Origin: a virus
Length of the DNA: 48,670 nucleotides
Strand: one strand, 5' to 3'
Virus record (IMG/VR): IMGVR_UViG_3300046684_000217
Coordinates: 1-48,670 of that record
Position 1 is the first letter of the stretch. Each line of letters starts with the position of its first letter. Under the pieces are notes generated by a model. It searched no databases and was not told the origin of the DNA. It saw nothing but the letters and a program-made list of their open reading frames with translations. Below, one piece after another: positions 1 through 8,544 of this stretch. Made by a program: the position numbers and the translations under genes.

Positions 1-135
1 GATGCTCGGCTGTGCGCCCAAGGCCATGCTGCCGAGTTGCGCGGCTTGCGTGGTTGCACCTAACGTTTCGCCTGCTGCCGCTGCACTAAAGGCGTTGCCA
101 AACACGCCTGCGGTCATCTCAAGAGCGCGCTGCAC
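1..135. repeat. Terminal overlap, left copy (contig closes as a circle)
   Basis: These bases recur at 48536-48670. Only position 127 differs (g here, a at 48662). The reading frame of a 1,560-codon gene runs through the join without a break, which shows a circular map of 48,535 bp. This is either an assembly overlap of a circularly permuted genome or a short terminal redundancy; the sequence cannot separate the two. Confidence 0.95.
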
Positions 136-1146
136 CAAACTGCCAGGAGCTGGAGGCGCACCAATCGGACTACCGTTCAAGTATTCCCATTTGATGTCAG
201 CCAGTGCTTGGGGGTTCTGTTGAATGGCGTTGGCAATGTCTGGGTCGGTCGCTACGTGCTCATCGAAGTACATCTGCAACACGCCCTGTTGGTCCTCGGG
301 TGACATGGCCTGAAACTCTGGGTCAGCCATTAACTCCTCAACGGCCAGCGTGCTGCGAGCCGGGCGTAACTCCGGCTTGGTCTCGGCCAGTGAGAGGACA
401 ATCGGTTCGATTCCCGCAACATGATATTCCTGTTGCAGCGCTTGCAAGACGTTACCTTGCTGAAGGATGCTACTGAGCCGCGCCTGCGCCGGTGTCCCCA
501 CGCCGAACCCTTCCATCTCCGGTCGCCAGATGCCCTCTTGATCGATCTCACCCACCAACGTCATCACCGGCATGTCGGGCATGGCTGGATGTTTCACCAC
601 CATCGCCACCACGCCTTGGTCGCCCTCTGTCTCGACTTCGATCTTCTCAAGGGAACCCAAGACGTTCTTGAACTGTGTTAATCCTTTCTCAATGTCGGCT
701 GACGTTTTTGCGCCGTGGTCGGCGAGTTGCTTGACGAATTCTGCACTTGCCACCTCTCCCTGCTCCAAGAGCTGCGAGCCTGCCGCCAGTGGATGCGGGG
801 CCATACTCGCGGCTTCGGTAATAAGGTCGGGTGAGATGAGAGATGGATCGGATTCGGTCTGTGGGTTCTTGAAGGCGTAGAAGGCGGCGTTGTTGGTGAT
901 CGGTGCCAACTGGTTCATCAACTGAAAGGCGCTCTGGTCGTTCAACTGGGCTATCAGTGCATCGACCGCGTACTGCGTGGTCTGTGGGCTCTTGAGTCCT
1001 TCCACGACAAACGCAGAGAGTTGCGGATCAATCCCATTGAGCGCTTGGGCAAGGGTATCGGTGACGGCCTGGTTGCCACCCTGGATCTGTGGGGCCAGCT
1101 CTTTGGTGAGGTCGGCGCTAAAGGTTTGCGTCTCTTTGTATTCCAC
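1..1146 (-). CDS. Giant virion/ejection-type protein, N-terminal 382 codons (continues at 48535)
   Basis: This is the start of a 1,560-aa protein that leaves the window at position 1 and resumes at 48535. The chosen start is a GTG at 1146 with AGGA 7 bases upstream, one base after the stop of the preceding gene. The N-terminal part (begins VEYKETQTFS) is soluble, Gln/Ala/Glu-rich and predicted helical, with a stretch about mid-way that resembles paired helical segments (DPEFQAMSPEDQQG). I recognise no enzyme domain here. Its size, its place as the last gene of the virion operon and the hydrophobic glycine-rich segments further on are typical of podovirus internal virion proteins that are ejected into the host envelope. 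Function is inferred from position and architecture, not from a motif. Confidence 0.8.
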   Translation of the reverse strand, partial: MEYKETQTFSADLTKELAPQIQGGNQAVTDTLAQALNGIDPQLSAFVVEGLKSPQTTQYAVDALIAQLNDQSAFQLMNQLAPITNNAAFYAFKNPQTESDPSLISPDLITEAASMAPHPLAAGSQLLEQGEVASAEFVKQLADHGAKTSADIEKGLTQFKNVLGSLEKIEVETEGDQGVVAMVVKHPAMPDMPVMTLVGEIDQEGIWRPEMEGFGVGTPAQARLSSILQQGNVLQALQQEYHVAGIEPIVLSLAETKPELRPARSTLAVEELMADPEFQAMSPEDQQGVLQMYFDEHVATDPDIANAIQQNPQALADIKWEYLNGSPIGAPPAPGSLVQRALEMTAGVFGNAFSAAAAGETLGATTQAAQLGSMALGAQPSI

Positions 1147-1147
1147 G

Positions 1148-2464
1148 TTACTGTCCTGCCGTGCCGTATTTCTTCAGCTTGTAGTTCTGGAGCGCACGCT
1201 GGGCGTCGGTCATCGGTAGAGTCGTGCCGGTTTGCGTTTTGACCGAGGGCACAGCGGTCTCTGTTGTCACCGGCACCTGACCGGGGGTTGCTACTGCGGT
1301 TGGCGGAGAGATGGTTTCTTCTTCAGCAAAGGGATTGAACATATTGAACCATTCACCCCAACTGTTATCAGGGACGGCAAGGCTTCGTCCCGTCATTTCT
1401 TTGTAGAGTGGTTCCAGATTGTTCTTGCCGAACTTGGCTTTGTCTGCACTTGGGAGTGTCATGCCCATGCGCACGGCGGCATCCCACTGTTTTTTGAGTG
1501 GTGCATTCTCGGCTTTGCTGGTCGCGGCATCAACGTTGAGTTTGGCTTGTTGCACCCGTAAATCCAGCAGCTCCTGTTTCTTAGCCGCAGCTTCCGGCGA
1601 GCCGCCACGGGCGCGGATGGCGCGTTCTCGTTGTTCAAAGTTACGGTTCTGTCGTGCAAGAGTAGATTCGTACTGTCGCTCTTTTTGCTCTGCGCCCAGT
1701 ACTTTGAACTCGTAGTTTGAGCCGAACTCCTCGCCCTTACGTTTCTCAGTCGCCTGACGGTAGCTTTCTGTGGCGGCTTGTCCTCGCTCTCGTTGCCCGT
1801 AGTTGAGCTGAGACATCTCGCGGTCAAAGGCTTTCTGTTGTTCGTCCAGTTTGTTGCGGGCTTCTTGGAGTTCCAACCCCTTCTTTCTCAGGTCAATGTT
1901 TTCCTTGCCCTGCTCGGCACGCAGGGTCTCGCCTGGACTCGCAATGATTTTGCGTTTGGCCCGCTCGCCTTGCACCAACTCTTCATGGGGAATGTCGCCG
2001 AGAATGTCAGCCTCCCGCTTTGCCGCTCCGGTCTTGGCGGTGTTCAGTGCCGCTGCCGTCTGGTCGCGGGTGATACCGCTTCCTACCTTCAACGCCTCAA
2101 GCACCTGTTTGATGTACTCGTTTTGGAGTTGTTGCTTTTGCTGTTGGACTATTGCTGGGGTCATCTGCCGAGCGGTGAGAAGCGCAACAATCGGATTGAT
2201 GACGTTGGCAAACTTGTTCTGGCTCGGCTGGTTCAAGCGTTGGTAGAGCATCATCTGAATGGCGCGGGGATCGACCGCGCCCATCCCCATTCCTGGTTGT
2301 TGTGGTTGCATCCCTCCCCTACCTCCACCAAGAAGTGCAGCTAAGAGGTTGCCAATGTTACCGGGGGCTTGTGGTGCTTGCGGCATTCCCATACCGGCAT
2401 TCATCGGCATTCCACCAAGTGTATCGAGTAACGAAAGTCCCGATTGGTCGATTACGTCTGCCAT
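1148..2464 (-). CDS. Coiled-coil virion-associated protein, unknown
   Basis: 438 aa from an ATG at 2464 with GGAGG five bases upstream; a GTG three bases earlier is the alternative. The N-terminus (about 1-70) is Gly/Met/Gln/Pro-rich. Residues about 110-330 are a charged Gln/Glu/Lys/Arg-rich helical region, probably a long coiled coil (runs of QxxLxxE type). The C-terminal 70 residues are Thr/Pro-rich. No signal peptide or catalytic motif is seen. It sits between the other low-complexity virion proteins and the ejection protein, one base from the latter, so it is probably a virion or ejection-complex component. I do not recognise a family. Confidence 0.8.
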   Translation of the reverse strand: MADVIDQSGLSLLDTLGGMPMNAGMGMPQAPQAPGNIGNLLAALLGGGRGGMQPQQPGMGMGAVDPRAIQMMLYQRLNQPSQNKFANVINPIVALLTARQMTPAIVQQQKQQLQNEYIKQVLEALKVGSGITRDQTAAALNTAKTGAAKREADILGDIPHEELVQGERAKRKIIASPGETLRAEQGKENIDLRKKGLELQEARNKLDEQQKAFDREMSQLNYGQRERGQAATESYRQATEKRKGEEFGSNYEFKVLGAEQKERQYESTLARQNRNFEQRERAIRARGGSPEAAAKKQELLDLRVQQAKLNVDAATSKAENAPLKKQWDAAVRMGMTLPSADKAKFGKNNLEPLYKEMTGRSLAVPDNSWGEWFNMFNPFAEEETISPPTAVATPGQVPVTTETAVPSVKTQTGTTLPMTDAQRALQNYKLKKYGTAGQ

Positions 2465-2473
2465 CACTCCCTC

Positions 2474-2872
2474 CTATTTACTCAAGAGTGCTCCCATCAG
2501 CACTTGCATAAGCGGATCATTTTGTGTTCCCGGTACTCCCCATTGCGTTGAGCTGTCACCTGGCGGAACGAATTGTTCGCCCAACCAATGCCCTCCCTGA
2601 AAAACCCCGCCGTCCGGTCGTGGCACTCCGTTGTATTGCGACTCAATCGAAAAAGTCGGATGGTTCGGTTTTTTGAACTGGTCGGTTGCGTGCGCATCAG
2701 CTCCAAACCCGCCGCCACTCTTCCAGAGCCCGCGCAAGTCGTAGTCGTACAGATCCATGAGAACGTCCCGACCCATTTGACGACTCAAGTCTCTTGCCCA
2801 CGCTTGAAACTTCAGTTCTTCTGGTTCGGAGAGTGGAGTGTTAAAATTACCGAGGAAAAAGTCTTCATCCAT
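2474..2872 (-). CDS. Conserved phage structural-region protein with HPTFS motif
   Basis: 132 aa. The start at 2872 (MDEDFFLGNF) is set by the ribosome site GGGAGGAG just upstream; a longer reading from 2920 lacks one. The core YDLRGLWKSGGG followed by HATDQFKKPNHPTFSIES is a recurrent small phage module that I know from many podovirus and siphovirus virion regions, usually as a C-terminal or free-standing domain next to ejection and tail genes. Its biochemical role is unknown. It lies in the cluster of Ala/Gly/Gln-rich virion genes with short intergenic gaps. Confidence 0.75.
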   Translation of the reverse strand: MDEDFFLGNFNTPLSEPEELKFQAWARDLSRQMGRDVLMDLYDYDLRGLWKSGGGFGADAHATDQFKKPNHPTFSIESQYNGVPRPDGGVFQGGHWLGEQFVPPGDSSTQWGVPGTQNDPLMQVLMGALLSK

Positions 2873-2882
2873 ATTCTCCTCC

Positions 2883-4000
2883 CTAGTAGCCGAATCCCGA
2901 GGCCGCTTGACCTGCTGCACCCATCGCTGCCGCTAATAAATCCCACCCCTGGCCGCCACTCGTCTTGGCGCTGCCCGTGCTCTTGGTTGTCCCACCGCCT
3001 AAGCCTGCCAATCCTAACAACGCCGCCACCTCGGGTGGCAATCCAAGGCCCCGTAAATAGTCCTGGTAGGCCATTCCCAAGGCGTTCTGCCGGTTGGCCG
3101 CATCTAAGCTGGAGAGTGCCCCGCCCGTGCCGAGATAGCGATTCATGGCGTTTTCTGAGACGTTCCCTTGGGTCTGGAGAAGAGGTGTGGCAAACCCGAG
3201 GTCTCGGTTAATGTCGGTCGCTCGACGGTTCTGTTCGCTGCCAAGGAGCTGTGCGCCGTAGCCCAGTCCTCTCTGCAGGTCCAATCCTTGGCGGTTCTGT
3301 TGTGCTCCTAAGAGTTGCGAGCCGGTGCCAAGCAGGCGTTGCAGGTCCAACCCCTGGCGGGCTTGTTCCCCGCCCAGGAGTTGGCTGCCGGTGCCAAGGA
3401 GTCGCTGCAAGTCGAGTCCCTGACGCGCTTGTTCCGCTCCTAACCCTTGCCCGGTCAGGGCAGGAAAGAGGCTTGCCCCGATTCCCATTCTCTGGTTGGC
3501 GAGTCCACCGCCTGCACCTGCCAGTTGGCCGAGAATACCGGCGGCATTCCCTGCCTGTCCTTGCATACTGGCCAGGAAGTTTAATCTGGCGTCGTTCTCC
3601 GCTCGTGCTAATCCTTCAGCCAGATCACTACTGGCAAGAGCGCCGCCCATGTTCTGTGACTCCAAGCTGCCCGCTCTGGAGAGGGCTAAGTTGGCGTTGA
3701 GTGCTTGCTGCATCGCCGGTGGGATCTCGCCCCGTGCGAGGCTCGCAAGGAAAGGATTCTGGGCTTGGGTCCCTAACATCTGCTCGAACTGGCTTGCGCC
3801 CGGCGTGAGTCCCTGCGGGCCTCTGGCCGCGTACCCCCCTAACAGTTGTTCAAGCCCGCTCACCGGCAGCGGTCCCTGCTGCATCTGCCGCAGCAAGAGC
3901 TGTTCGGCTGGACTTGGCGCGGTCGGTCCTTGTGCCATCCGACCGGCAAGCAATTGCTCAACTCCGCTGGGTGCGGTTGGTCCCTGTCCAAGCTGACCGG
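2883..4000 (-). repeat. In-frame tandem repeats coding for 22-aa and ~21-aa protein units
   Basis: Within the 553-aa gene, the stretch near 3170-3440 repeats a 66-bp unit about four times (GLDLQR...GTGSQLLG); the stretch near 3780-4030 repeats a ~63-bp unit about four times (EQLL...GP). Copies of the first unit are close enough in DNA sequence (two are near-identical) to allow slippage or recombination, so copy number may vary between relatives. Confidence 0.7.
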
Positions 4001-4544
4001 CAAGGTATTGCTCTAACTGGCTGGCACCGGTGGGTTGGAAGTTCTGCAAGCGGTTCTGCATGTAGTTCTCAGCATAGGTAGGAGGAGAAGCAAATCCTCC
4101 TGGTCCCATCCCGAGGAACCGATCTTGCAGACTCTGGGTGGCGAGTCCTTGCCCCGGCATGTACTCCGCGAGGCGGTCGTTTTGGCCTACTGGAGTACTA
4201 CTCGTGACACCCGAAGTACCACCGGTCTGTGGCGTTGTTCCTTGGGTGGGTGCCATCGACCGGCCTGCTGTGGCGTTTGCTGCTGGTAGGGTTTGTTGAG
4301 AGGCTGGAGCTTGCTGTTGCATGGCCGGTGCGGCTTGCACTGCTTGCTGCATGTAGCCGAGCGCTCCCTGGAACGCGGAGTCGCTAATCCCTTTCGGTGT
4401 CACCTTCTGCAGATCGGCCAAGGTGAATTGCGCGGGCAGCTTCTTCATCAGCTTATCCACGTCCTTCTTGGCCCGCGTGTCATGGCCCAATATGTCACGA
4501 TAGATGTATTCCAAATCGGCTCTGGTAAACTTTTCTTCTGCCAT
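2883..4544 (-). CDS. Ala/Gly/Gln-rich virion protein with two tandem repeat arrays
   Basis: 553 aa from the ATG at 4544, which has AGGAG at ideal distance; the longer reading from 4580 would overlap the upstream gene and lacks a ribosome site. Residues 1-60 form a charged, folded-looking domain (FTRADLEYIYRDILG). Then follow a Gln/Ala/Pro linker, a first array at about 175-257 with four units of the pattern EQLLxxxxxxGP, an Ala/Asn-rich helical part, and a second array at about 369-458 with four 22-aa units of the pattern EQARQGLDLQRLLGTGSQLL. The composition suggests an extended, possibly unfolded or fibrous virion or ejection component. No enzymatic motif is visible. Confidence 0.8.
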   Translation of the reverse strand: MAEEKFTRADLEYIYRDILGHDTRAKKDVDKLMKKLPAQFTLADLQKVTPKGISDSAFQGALGYMQQAVQAAPAMQQQAPASQQTLPAANATAGRSMAPTQGTTPQTGGTSGVTSSTPVGQNDRLAEYMPGQGLATQSLQDRFLGMGPGGFASPPTYAENYMQNRLQNFQPTGASQLEQYLAGQLGQGPTAPSGVEQLLAGRMAQGPTAPSPAEQLLLRQMQQGPLPVSGLEQLLGGYAARGPQGLTPGASQFEQMLGTQAQNPFLASLARGEIPPAMQQALNANLALSRAGSLESQNMGGALASSDLAEGLARAENDARLNFLASMQGQAGNAAGILGQLAGAGGGLANQRMGIGASLFPALTGQGLGAEQARQGLDLQRLLGTGSQLLGGEQARQGLDLQRLLGTGSQLLGAQQNRQGLDLQRGLGYGAQLLGSEQNRRATDINRDLGFATPLLQTQGNVSENAMNRYLGTGGALSSLDAANRQNALGMAYQDYLRGLGLPPEVAALLGLAGLGGGTTKSTGSAKTSGGQGWDLLAAAMGAAGQAASGFGY

Positions 4545-4552
4545 AAATTCTC

Positions 4553-5443
4553 CTAGAAGCGCGGGATGCCACGCAGCCAATCAAGAACGCCACCCGTACC
4601 ATACGGATTGCCGCCGCTCATCGACTGTCCAATGCCACCGCCCACGAGTCCCCCTCCTGGGGGGATAATCCCGGTGTTGCCAATCGTTGGCGTGATGTTG
4701 ACAGGACTCATCGACCGCCCCGCAGTGGCGTATCCGGGAGGTGGCCGCTGTCCGGTGGGAGCGGCTGCGGGGATCGATCCAAAGAGGCTGGGGCTGCTTC
4801 CTCCATACGGCTGCGACAGGTTTGAAACCGTGTAGCCTGCCGTATTCTCTTGGGGAACCGGAATCCCTCTGAATCCGCTACGTGCTGGTTTCCCACGTAC
4901 GCCTGCTGCGAGTGGTGCCTGCGTCCACGGAGTGAAGGTCTGGGTGCCGCTCGCTATACGGTTCATGTTCTGCCAGTAGCTCGGGTCTTGTGAGTAGCCG
5001 CCCTCCTGGGTGCTGAGCCCGCCCGGTCCACTCGCCGCCCATAATGCCGGATCGACCCCGATAGGTTGAGGACCAGTGTAGGACGGAGCTGGAGGTGCGG
5101 CTGCTTGCAGCATGGCGGTCGTGAAGTTGGGTGCTGGTGCCTGTTGCTGCTGATACCCGCCATAATTCGGGGGGAACGCGCCGCCGTAGGTGTTCATGTT
5201 ACTGGTCTGACCGGGTTGTTGGAGACCACCAAACAGTTGGCTGAAGAAGTCCGGTGAGAGTGGCGGACCCCCCCCAAGCTGGCTGCCGAATCCATAGGGA
5301 TTCATCCCGCCCATGCCGTACATCAGCTCACCAAGAGAACCGGGGTTCATGCCACCGAATTGCCCACCATATGAGGTCTGTTGTGGTTGCTGCTGCTGGT
5401 TGCCCATCATGTTCATGAGTAGCATCAATAGTGTCGGGTCCAT
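4553..5443 (-). CDS. Gly/Gln/Pro-rich virion-region protein, unknown
   Basis: 296 aa; the ribosome site GGGAGG lies in the last codons of the upstream gene, one base before this ATG. The composition is extreme: Gly, Gln, Pro, Tyr, Asn and Ser dominate, with motifs such as YGGQFGGMN and QQQAPAP. No secondary structure, signal peptide or catalytic motif can be argued. Placement between a small virion-type gene and the 553-aa repeat protein suggests a flexible structural or assembly component. I do not recognise it. Confidence 0.75.
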   Translation of the reverse strand: MDPTLLMLLMNMMGNQQQQPQQTSYGGQFGGMNPGSLGELMYGMGGMNPYGFGSQLGGGPPLSPDFFSQLFGGLQQPGQTSNMNTYGGAFPPNYGGYQQQQAPAPNFTTAMLQAAAPPAPSYTGPQPIGVDPALWAASGPGGLSTQEGGYSQDPSYWQNMNRIASGTQTFTPWTQAPLAAGVRGKPARSGFRGIPVPQENTAGYTVSNLSQPYGGSSPSLFGSIPAAAPTGQRPPPGYATAGRSMSPVNITPTIGNTGIIPPGGGLVGGGIGQSMSGGNPYGTGGVLDWLRGIPRF

Positions 5444-5444
5444 G

Positions 5445-5744
5445 TTATCCTCCCTTCTTCTGCTGCCGGAGTGCAGGATTCAACAGGATCGGATTCACCC
5501 CAGGAAACTCCTGCTGCGGCGTTCCCGTTCCTGGCAATGCTCGCGCCTGTTCTGGGGTGACACCGGGTGCCGTGAACTGTGGATTCTCACCTATCCTAAA
5601 CTGGCCAAAGGTCGGGTTGCCCAGGCTCTGCAAGCGCGTCAATAGGTAGTTGCTCAGCCACTGCTGGATTGCCAGTGCTTCTGGCGTTAGCGTCTGTACG
5701 GTCTTCTGTTTCTGCTTCTGCTTCGGATTGCTGAACAGTCCCAT
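5445..5744 (-). CDS. Small Lys/Gln-tailed virion-region protein, unknown
   Basis: 99 aa with GAGGTGAGAG upstream of its ATG. The N-terminus (MGLFSNPKQKQKQK) is basic, followed by a short helical segment (TPEALAIQQWLSNYLLTRLQSL) and a Pro/Gly-rich C-terminus. The first 149 bases of this gene overlap the 3' end of the upstream 177-aa gene in another frame. Stop and next start are one base apart, so translation is probably coupled to the 296-aa gene. The function is unknown. Confidence 0.65.
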   Translation of the reverse strand: MGLFSNPKQKQKQKTVQTLTPEALAIQQWLSNYLLTRLQSLGNPTFGQFRIGENPQFTAPGVTPEQARALPGTGTPQQEFPGVNPILLNPALRQQKKGG

Positions 5745-6129
5745 CTCTCACCTCGCTATTCATTGAAGGTTCGGCGTTGTTCTCAAACGTCAATATTACC
5801 CCATCACTAAAAGTTCCGTCTTCGTGTTTCACCAGCTTGCGCCAGATCCCGTCATTGTTCCAACTGCTCATCAGGAAGATCGCCAGCGTGGTCTCGTCAT
5901 CGTCTCGCACCACGGTGCGAAAGAGCGGGAACGTCCCCGATGCGGAGATGATGTCGTGAAACATCTGTCGCACTCTGCGGGCTTCCGCACTGGTGATGGC
6001 CCGGTTCGCTCTGACCGTCGTGTGACCACCATCTTGGATGGTGAACTGCACCACGTCCCCATCCTCCGCTCGCCCGGCAATCACAAGGGGTGAGTGTTCG
6101 CTGAGATTGGATAAGATTCTGAATTGCAT
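5596..6129 (-). CDS. Hypothetical tail-region protein overlapping its downstream neighbour
   Basis: 177 aa from the ATG at 6129, which is preceded by AGGAGACAGT; a longer reading from 6165 has no ribosome site. Residues 1-125 look folded (FRILSNLSEHSPLVIAGRAEDG, VRQMFHDIISASGTFPLFRT) and are of mixed alpha/beta character. The last ~50 residues are acidic and Ala/Glu-rich and are encoded by DNA that also encodes the start of the 99-aa gene in another frame. It follows the tail-nozzle gene after an 8-base gap. I recognise no family. Confidence 0.65.
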   Translation of the reverse strand: MQFRILSNLSEHSPLVIAGRAEDGDVVQFTIQDGGHTTVRANRAITSAEARRVRQMFHDIISASGTFPLFRTVVRDDDETTLAIFLMSSWNNDGIWRKLVKHEDGTFSDGVILTFENNAEPSMNSEVRDGTVQQSEAEAETEDRTDANARSTGNPAVAEQLPIDALAEPGQPDLWPV

Positions 6130-6137
6130 ACTGTCTC

Positions 6138-7667
6138 CTAGAACGTATCCCCAACCCGTTCCCATTCCACTGCCAAGGGCCCCTCGATCATCAAGGGAAA
6201 CTCACCGGTTCTCTGACCGAAGGTGAAACGGATATGGGAGAACGTGACAATAAAGTTATACATGGCAATGCCCTGCGCATTGGCCGTCACGGCAATGCTA
6301 CCGATAAAACTCACACCCTTATCAATCGACACTGCGACGTTGACCTTGGTCAGTGGATGGGTGCGGAAGATAAGTGAGAGCAGTTCGTTCTTGGCGTTCA
6401 TGTCAGGGATGTCTTGGCTGTTGAGAGCAAAGAAATCTTGGGTCGTGAATCCGGTGTCTGCGACCGGCACCGTCTCGGTATCTTGATACGACTTCTCTAA
6501 GTACACGCGGTCAACATTATCGGCTGCCACCAGATATTCCATTGAGTCATCGTATTGACGAGCGTTAAAGAAGGCCGGGGCCAAGGTCTGGGTAATCTTG
6601 CCCAGTGCGGTCCGGCCTGAATAAATATCCGTGAACCAGCGGTCAGCCTTCAAGTCGTAAATGAACATCAGCGCCTGACTCGCGCCCTCATCCACGCCCG
6701 AGGCCATCAGCAAGTAATACTCACCACGGGCCGGGAGCACCAACCCCTGAATGGTCATCATACGGTAGGGGTCCAAATAGGGTTTCAGCGATTTCACAAT
6801 CGGATCGCCAATGGCTTTGAAACTGCTCCGATCCCAGGCATAGACGTTATCAGGTCCTAAGAAGAAGGCGATGTGATTCCACACTTGCCAACTCCTAGGG
6901 GCTGCCACCGTCACTCCCTCAGAATGCCGTCCCAACTCAAACACTGGAAACAAACTTCCCGTGGGTAAGAGTTCGATGAATTCTCCCACCACGCTAATCA
7001 CCGCAATCTCATCGAAGTTATAGAGCCCGGTAATCCCGCCGCTACTGGTGTTACTCCCCACCTCCAGAAAGCCACTGCCCAAGCCGGTCCAATCTAAGAA
7101 GTTGCCATTGGCGCACCAGCGGATGCGGGCGGTGTTACTACTGCCGGTCTCATAGGTGTTGGCAATGACAATGCGTTTGTTGAAGGCAATCAGATGGCGC
7201 GCGCTGTAGTCCTGGGCAATCGGCGTGATCGTCGTGCCATCATACACCCGGACTCGGATCGGTGGGGTCGCTTCCGCCATCGTCCAGACAAACTTGTGCG
7301 CGCTGTTGGCCCAGGCAAACCGCGGGCGGAAGTTGCCGCCGCTGATGCTCGACACATTGACGTTGTAGCCGGTCTCTTTGGTGCTCCAGCCAGTAAACGT
7401 GTAGGTCGCCATGCGGTTATTGGTCAGTGCGACCAGCATATTCTCTTCATGGCCCGGCGGGGCAAAGAACATATGCACGAGGTTGCGGGTGACGTCGGTC
7501 CCGGTCGGCCCACCAATGCTGGTAATACTCAAGTCGCCACCGCGTTTGACGGTGTTATCGATCACCCGCATCCGCGTGATACTGGACAGCGTTTCTTGCG
7601 AGGTCTGGAAGCTGGAGCGGGTATCGAGTCCTTTCAGCGGGAGCGGAATGAGCCGGGTCTTACTCAT
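6138..7667 (-). CDS. Tail nozzle / tail tubular B-like protein
   Basis: 509 aa, beta-rich throughout, no signal peptide, with GGGAG six bases before ATG. The N-terminus (LIPLPLKGLDTRSSFQT) and the repeated pattern of short beta strands resemble podovirus nozzle or stabilisation proteins (P22 gp10 and T7 gp12-like beta-propellers), which close the tail below the adaptor. The segment SGGITGLYNFDEIAVISVVGEFIEL and the following RHSEGVTVAAPRSWQVWNH are typical of this group in my reading. It lies three genes after the putative head-tail adaptor, as expected for a tail module. The family call rests on pattern and position, not on a search. Confidence 0.6.
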   Translation of the reverse strand: MSKTRLIPLPLKGLDTRSSFQTSQETLSSITRMRVIDNTVKRGGDLSITSIGGPTGTDVTRNLVHMFFAPPGHEENMLVALTNNRMATYTFTGWSTKETGYNVNVSSISGGNFRPRFAWANSAHKFVWTMAEATPPIRVRVYDGTTITPIAQDYSARHLIAFNKRIVIANTYETGSSNTARIRWCANGNFLDWTGLGSGFLEVGSNTSSGGITGLYNFDEIAVISVVGEFIELLPTGSLFPVFELGRHSEGVTVAAPRSWQVWNHIAFFLGPDNVYAWDRSSFKAIGDPIVKSLKPYLDPYRMMTIQGLVLPARGEYYLLMASGVDEGASQALMFIYDLKADRWFTDIYSGRTALGKITQTLAPAFFNARQYDDSMEYLVAADNVDRVYLEKSYQDTETVPVADTGFTTQDFFALNSQDIPDMNAKNELLSLIFRTHPLTKVNVAVSIDKGVSFIGSIAVTANAQGIAMYNFIVTFSHIRFTFGQRTGEFPLMIEGPLAVEWERVGDTF

Positions 7668-8307
7668 AGCGGTCTCCCGTCACAATCAGTTGCAAGAAGT
7701 TCCCGGCTACGTATGGCGTGGCTCCCCCATTAATAAGTTCGATTCTTCCACTGGAGGGAACCGTGACTTGTCCAGTCCAATTGACGGTGCTGGCATTACT
7801 GAAGCTGGTCTGAATGCGTGCGAAGATGAAGGCAATGACATCCAACGGAATCAGCGTCACCATCTTTCCGCGGGTGACATCGGCAGCAAACACCTCACGG
7901 TTAAAGGCAATCAGCACCGTGGGTAAGGATCGCTGGGAATTGCTCACCGGGCCAAGCTGTGAGGTGCCGCTGATGGCTTGGGCAGCAAAGCTGGTGTCAG
8001 GATGCCGTGCCAGCATATCGACGTAGCCGCCCTCACTGGAAAAATAAATCTTGTCGCCCATCAACGTTCGGGCGAGGGTGACAAAGGTGGTCGCGGTCGC
8101 CGTATCATTGGCTCCCAAGGGAATGGCAATCCGACCCGGGGCGGTGAGACTGCTGTTGTTGTCGAACTCAAAGGTGTAGACAATGCCATCCACCGTCAAG
8201 GAAAACACATGACCGTCTGCCGGAGTGACCAATTGCAGGAGCACCTGCACCGGCATGGCGATGTGGTCGAGTGGTTTTAAGATGATCGGTTCAAGCTGTT
8301 GTGGCAC
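7660..8307 (-). CDS. Hypothetical structural protein upstream of the nozzle gene
   Basis: 215 aa from a GTG at 8307 with AGGACACTCTC upstream. Its 3' end overlaps the nozzle gene by 8 bases, which suggests coupled expression. The protein is beta-rich (FSLTVDGIVYTFEFDNNSS, VTVPSSGRIELINGG), without signal peptide or transmembrane segment. A tail or neck component is likely from context; the fold is not recognised. Confidence 0.7.
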   Translation of the reverse strand: MPQQLEPIILKPLDHIAMPVQVLLQLVTPADGHVFSLTVDGIVYTFEFDNNSSLTAPGRIAIPLGANDTATATTFVTLARTLMGDKIYFSSEGGYVDMLARHPDTSFAAQAISGTSQLGPVSNSQRSLPTVLIAFNREVFAADVTRGKMVTLIPLDVIAFIFARIQTSFSNASTVNWTGQVTVPSSGRIELINGGATPYVAGNFLQLIVTGDRYE

Positions 8308-8316
8308 GAGAGTGTC

Positions 8317-8541
8317 CTAGAATGCGGGGTCGTCGTCCACCGGTGGAGCGGCAGTGGTGCGGGTGGCCTCGAATGGATGGTGCGGGATTTTCCACCCGTC
8401 CGGCGGCGTGTCTGAGTCATCGTCTTCCCGGCACTGCCAGCGTTGGAACCGGGCAACGTAGCGCAACTCACTCACGAGGAATCGTCGCCCGCATGTGCTG
8501 CAAAGAGCGCATGGACCGTAGGTGTATTTTCTTCTGTGCAT
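8317..8541 (-). CDS. Small Cys4 zinc-ribbon-like protein
   Basis: 74 aa; GGAGG eight bases before ATG. Cysteines at 11, 14, 17 and 37 (CALCSTC ... WQC) with basic residues around them fit a small zinc-binding ribbon, although the second C-x2-C pair is incomplete. The C-terminal half is Pro/Asp-rich and probably disordered. It sits between a TM mini-protein and a virion gene. Its role is unknown; zinc binding is inferred from the cysteine spacing. Confidence 0.6.
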   Translation of the reverse strand: MHRRKYTYGPCALCSTCGRRFLVSELRYVARFQRWQCREDDDSDTPPDGWKIPHHPFEATRTTAAPPVDDDPAF

Positions 8542-8544
8542 CTG

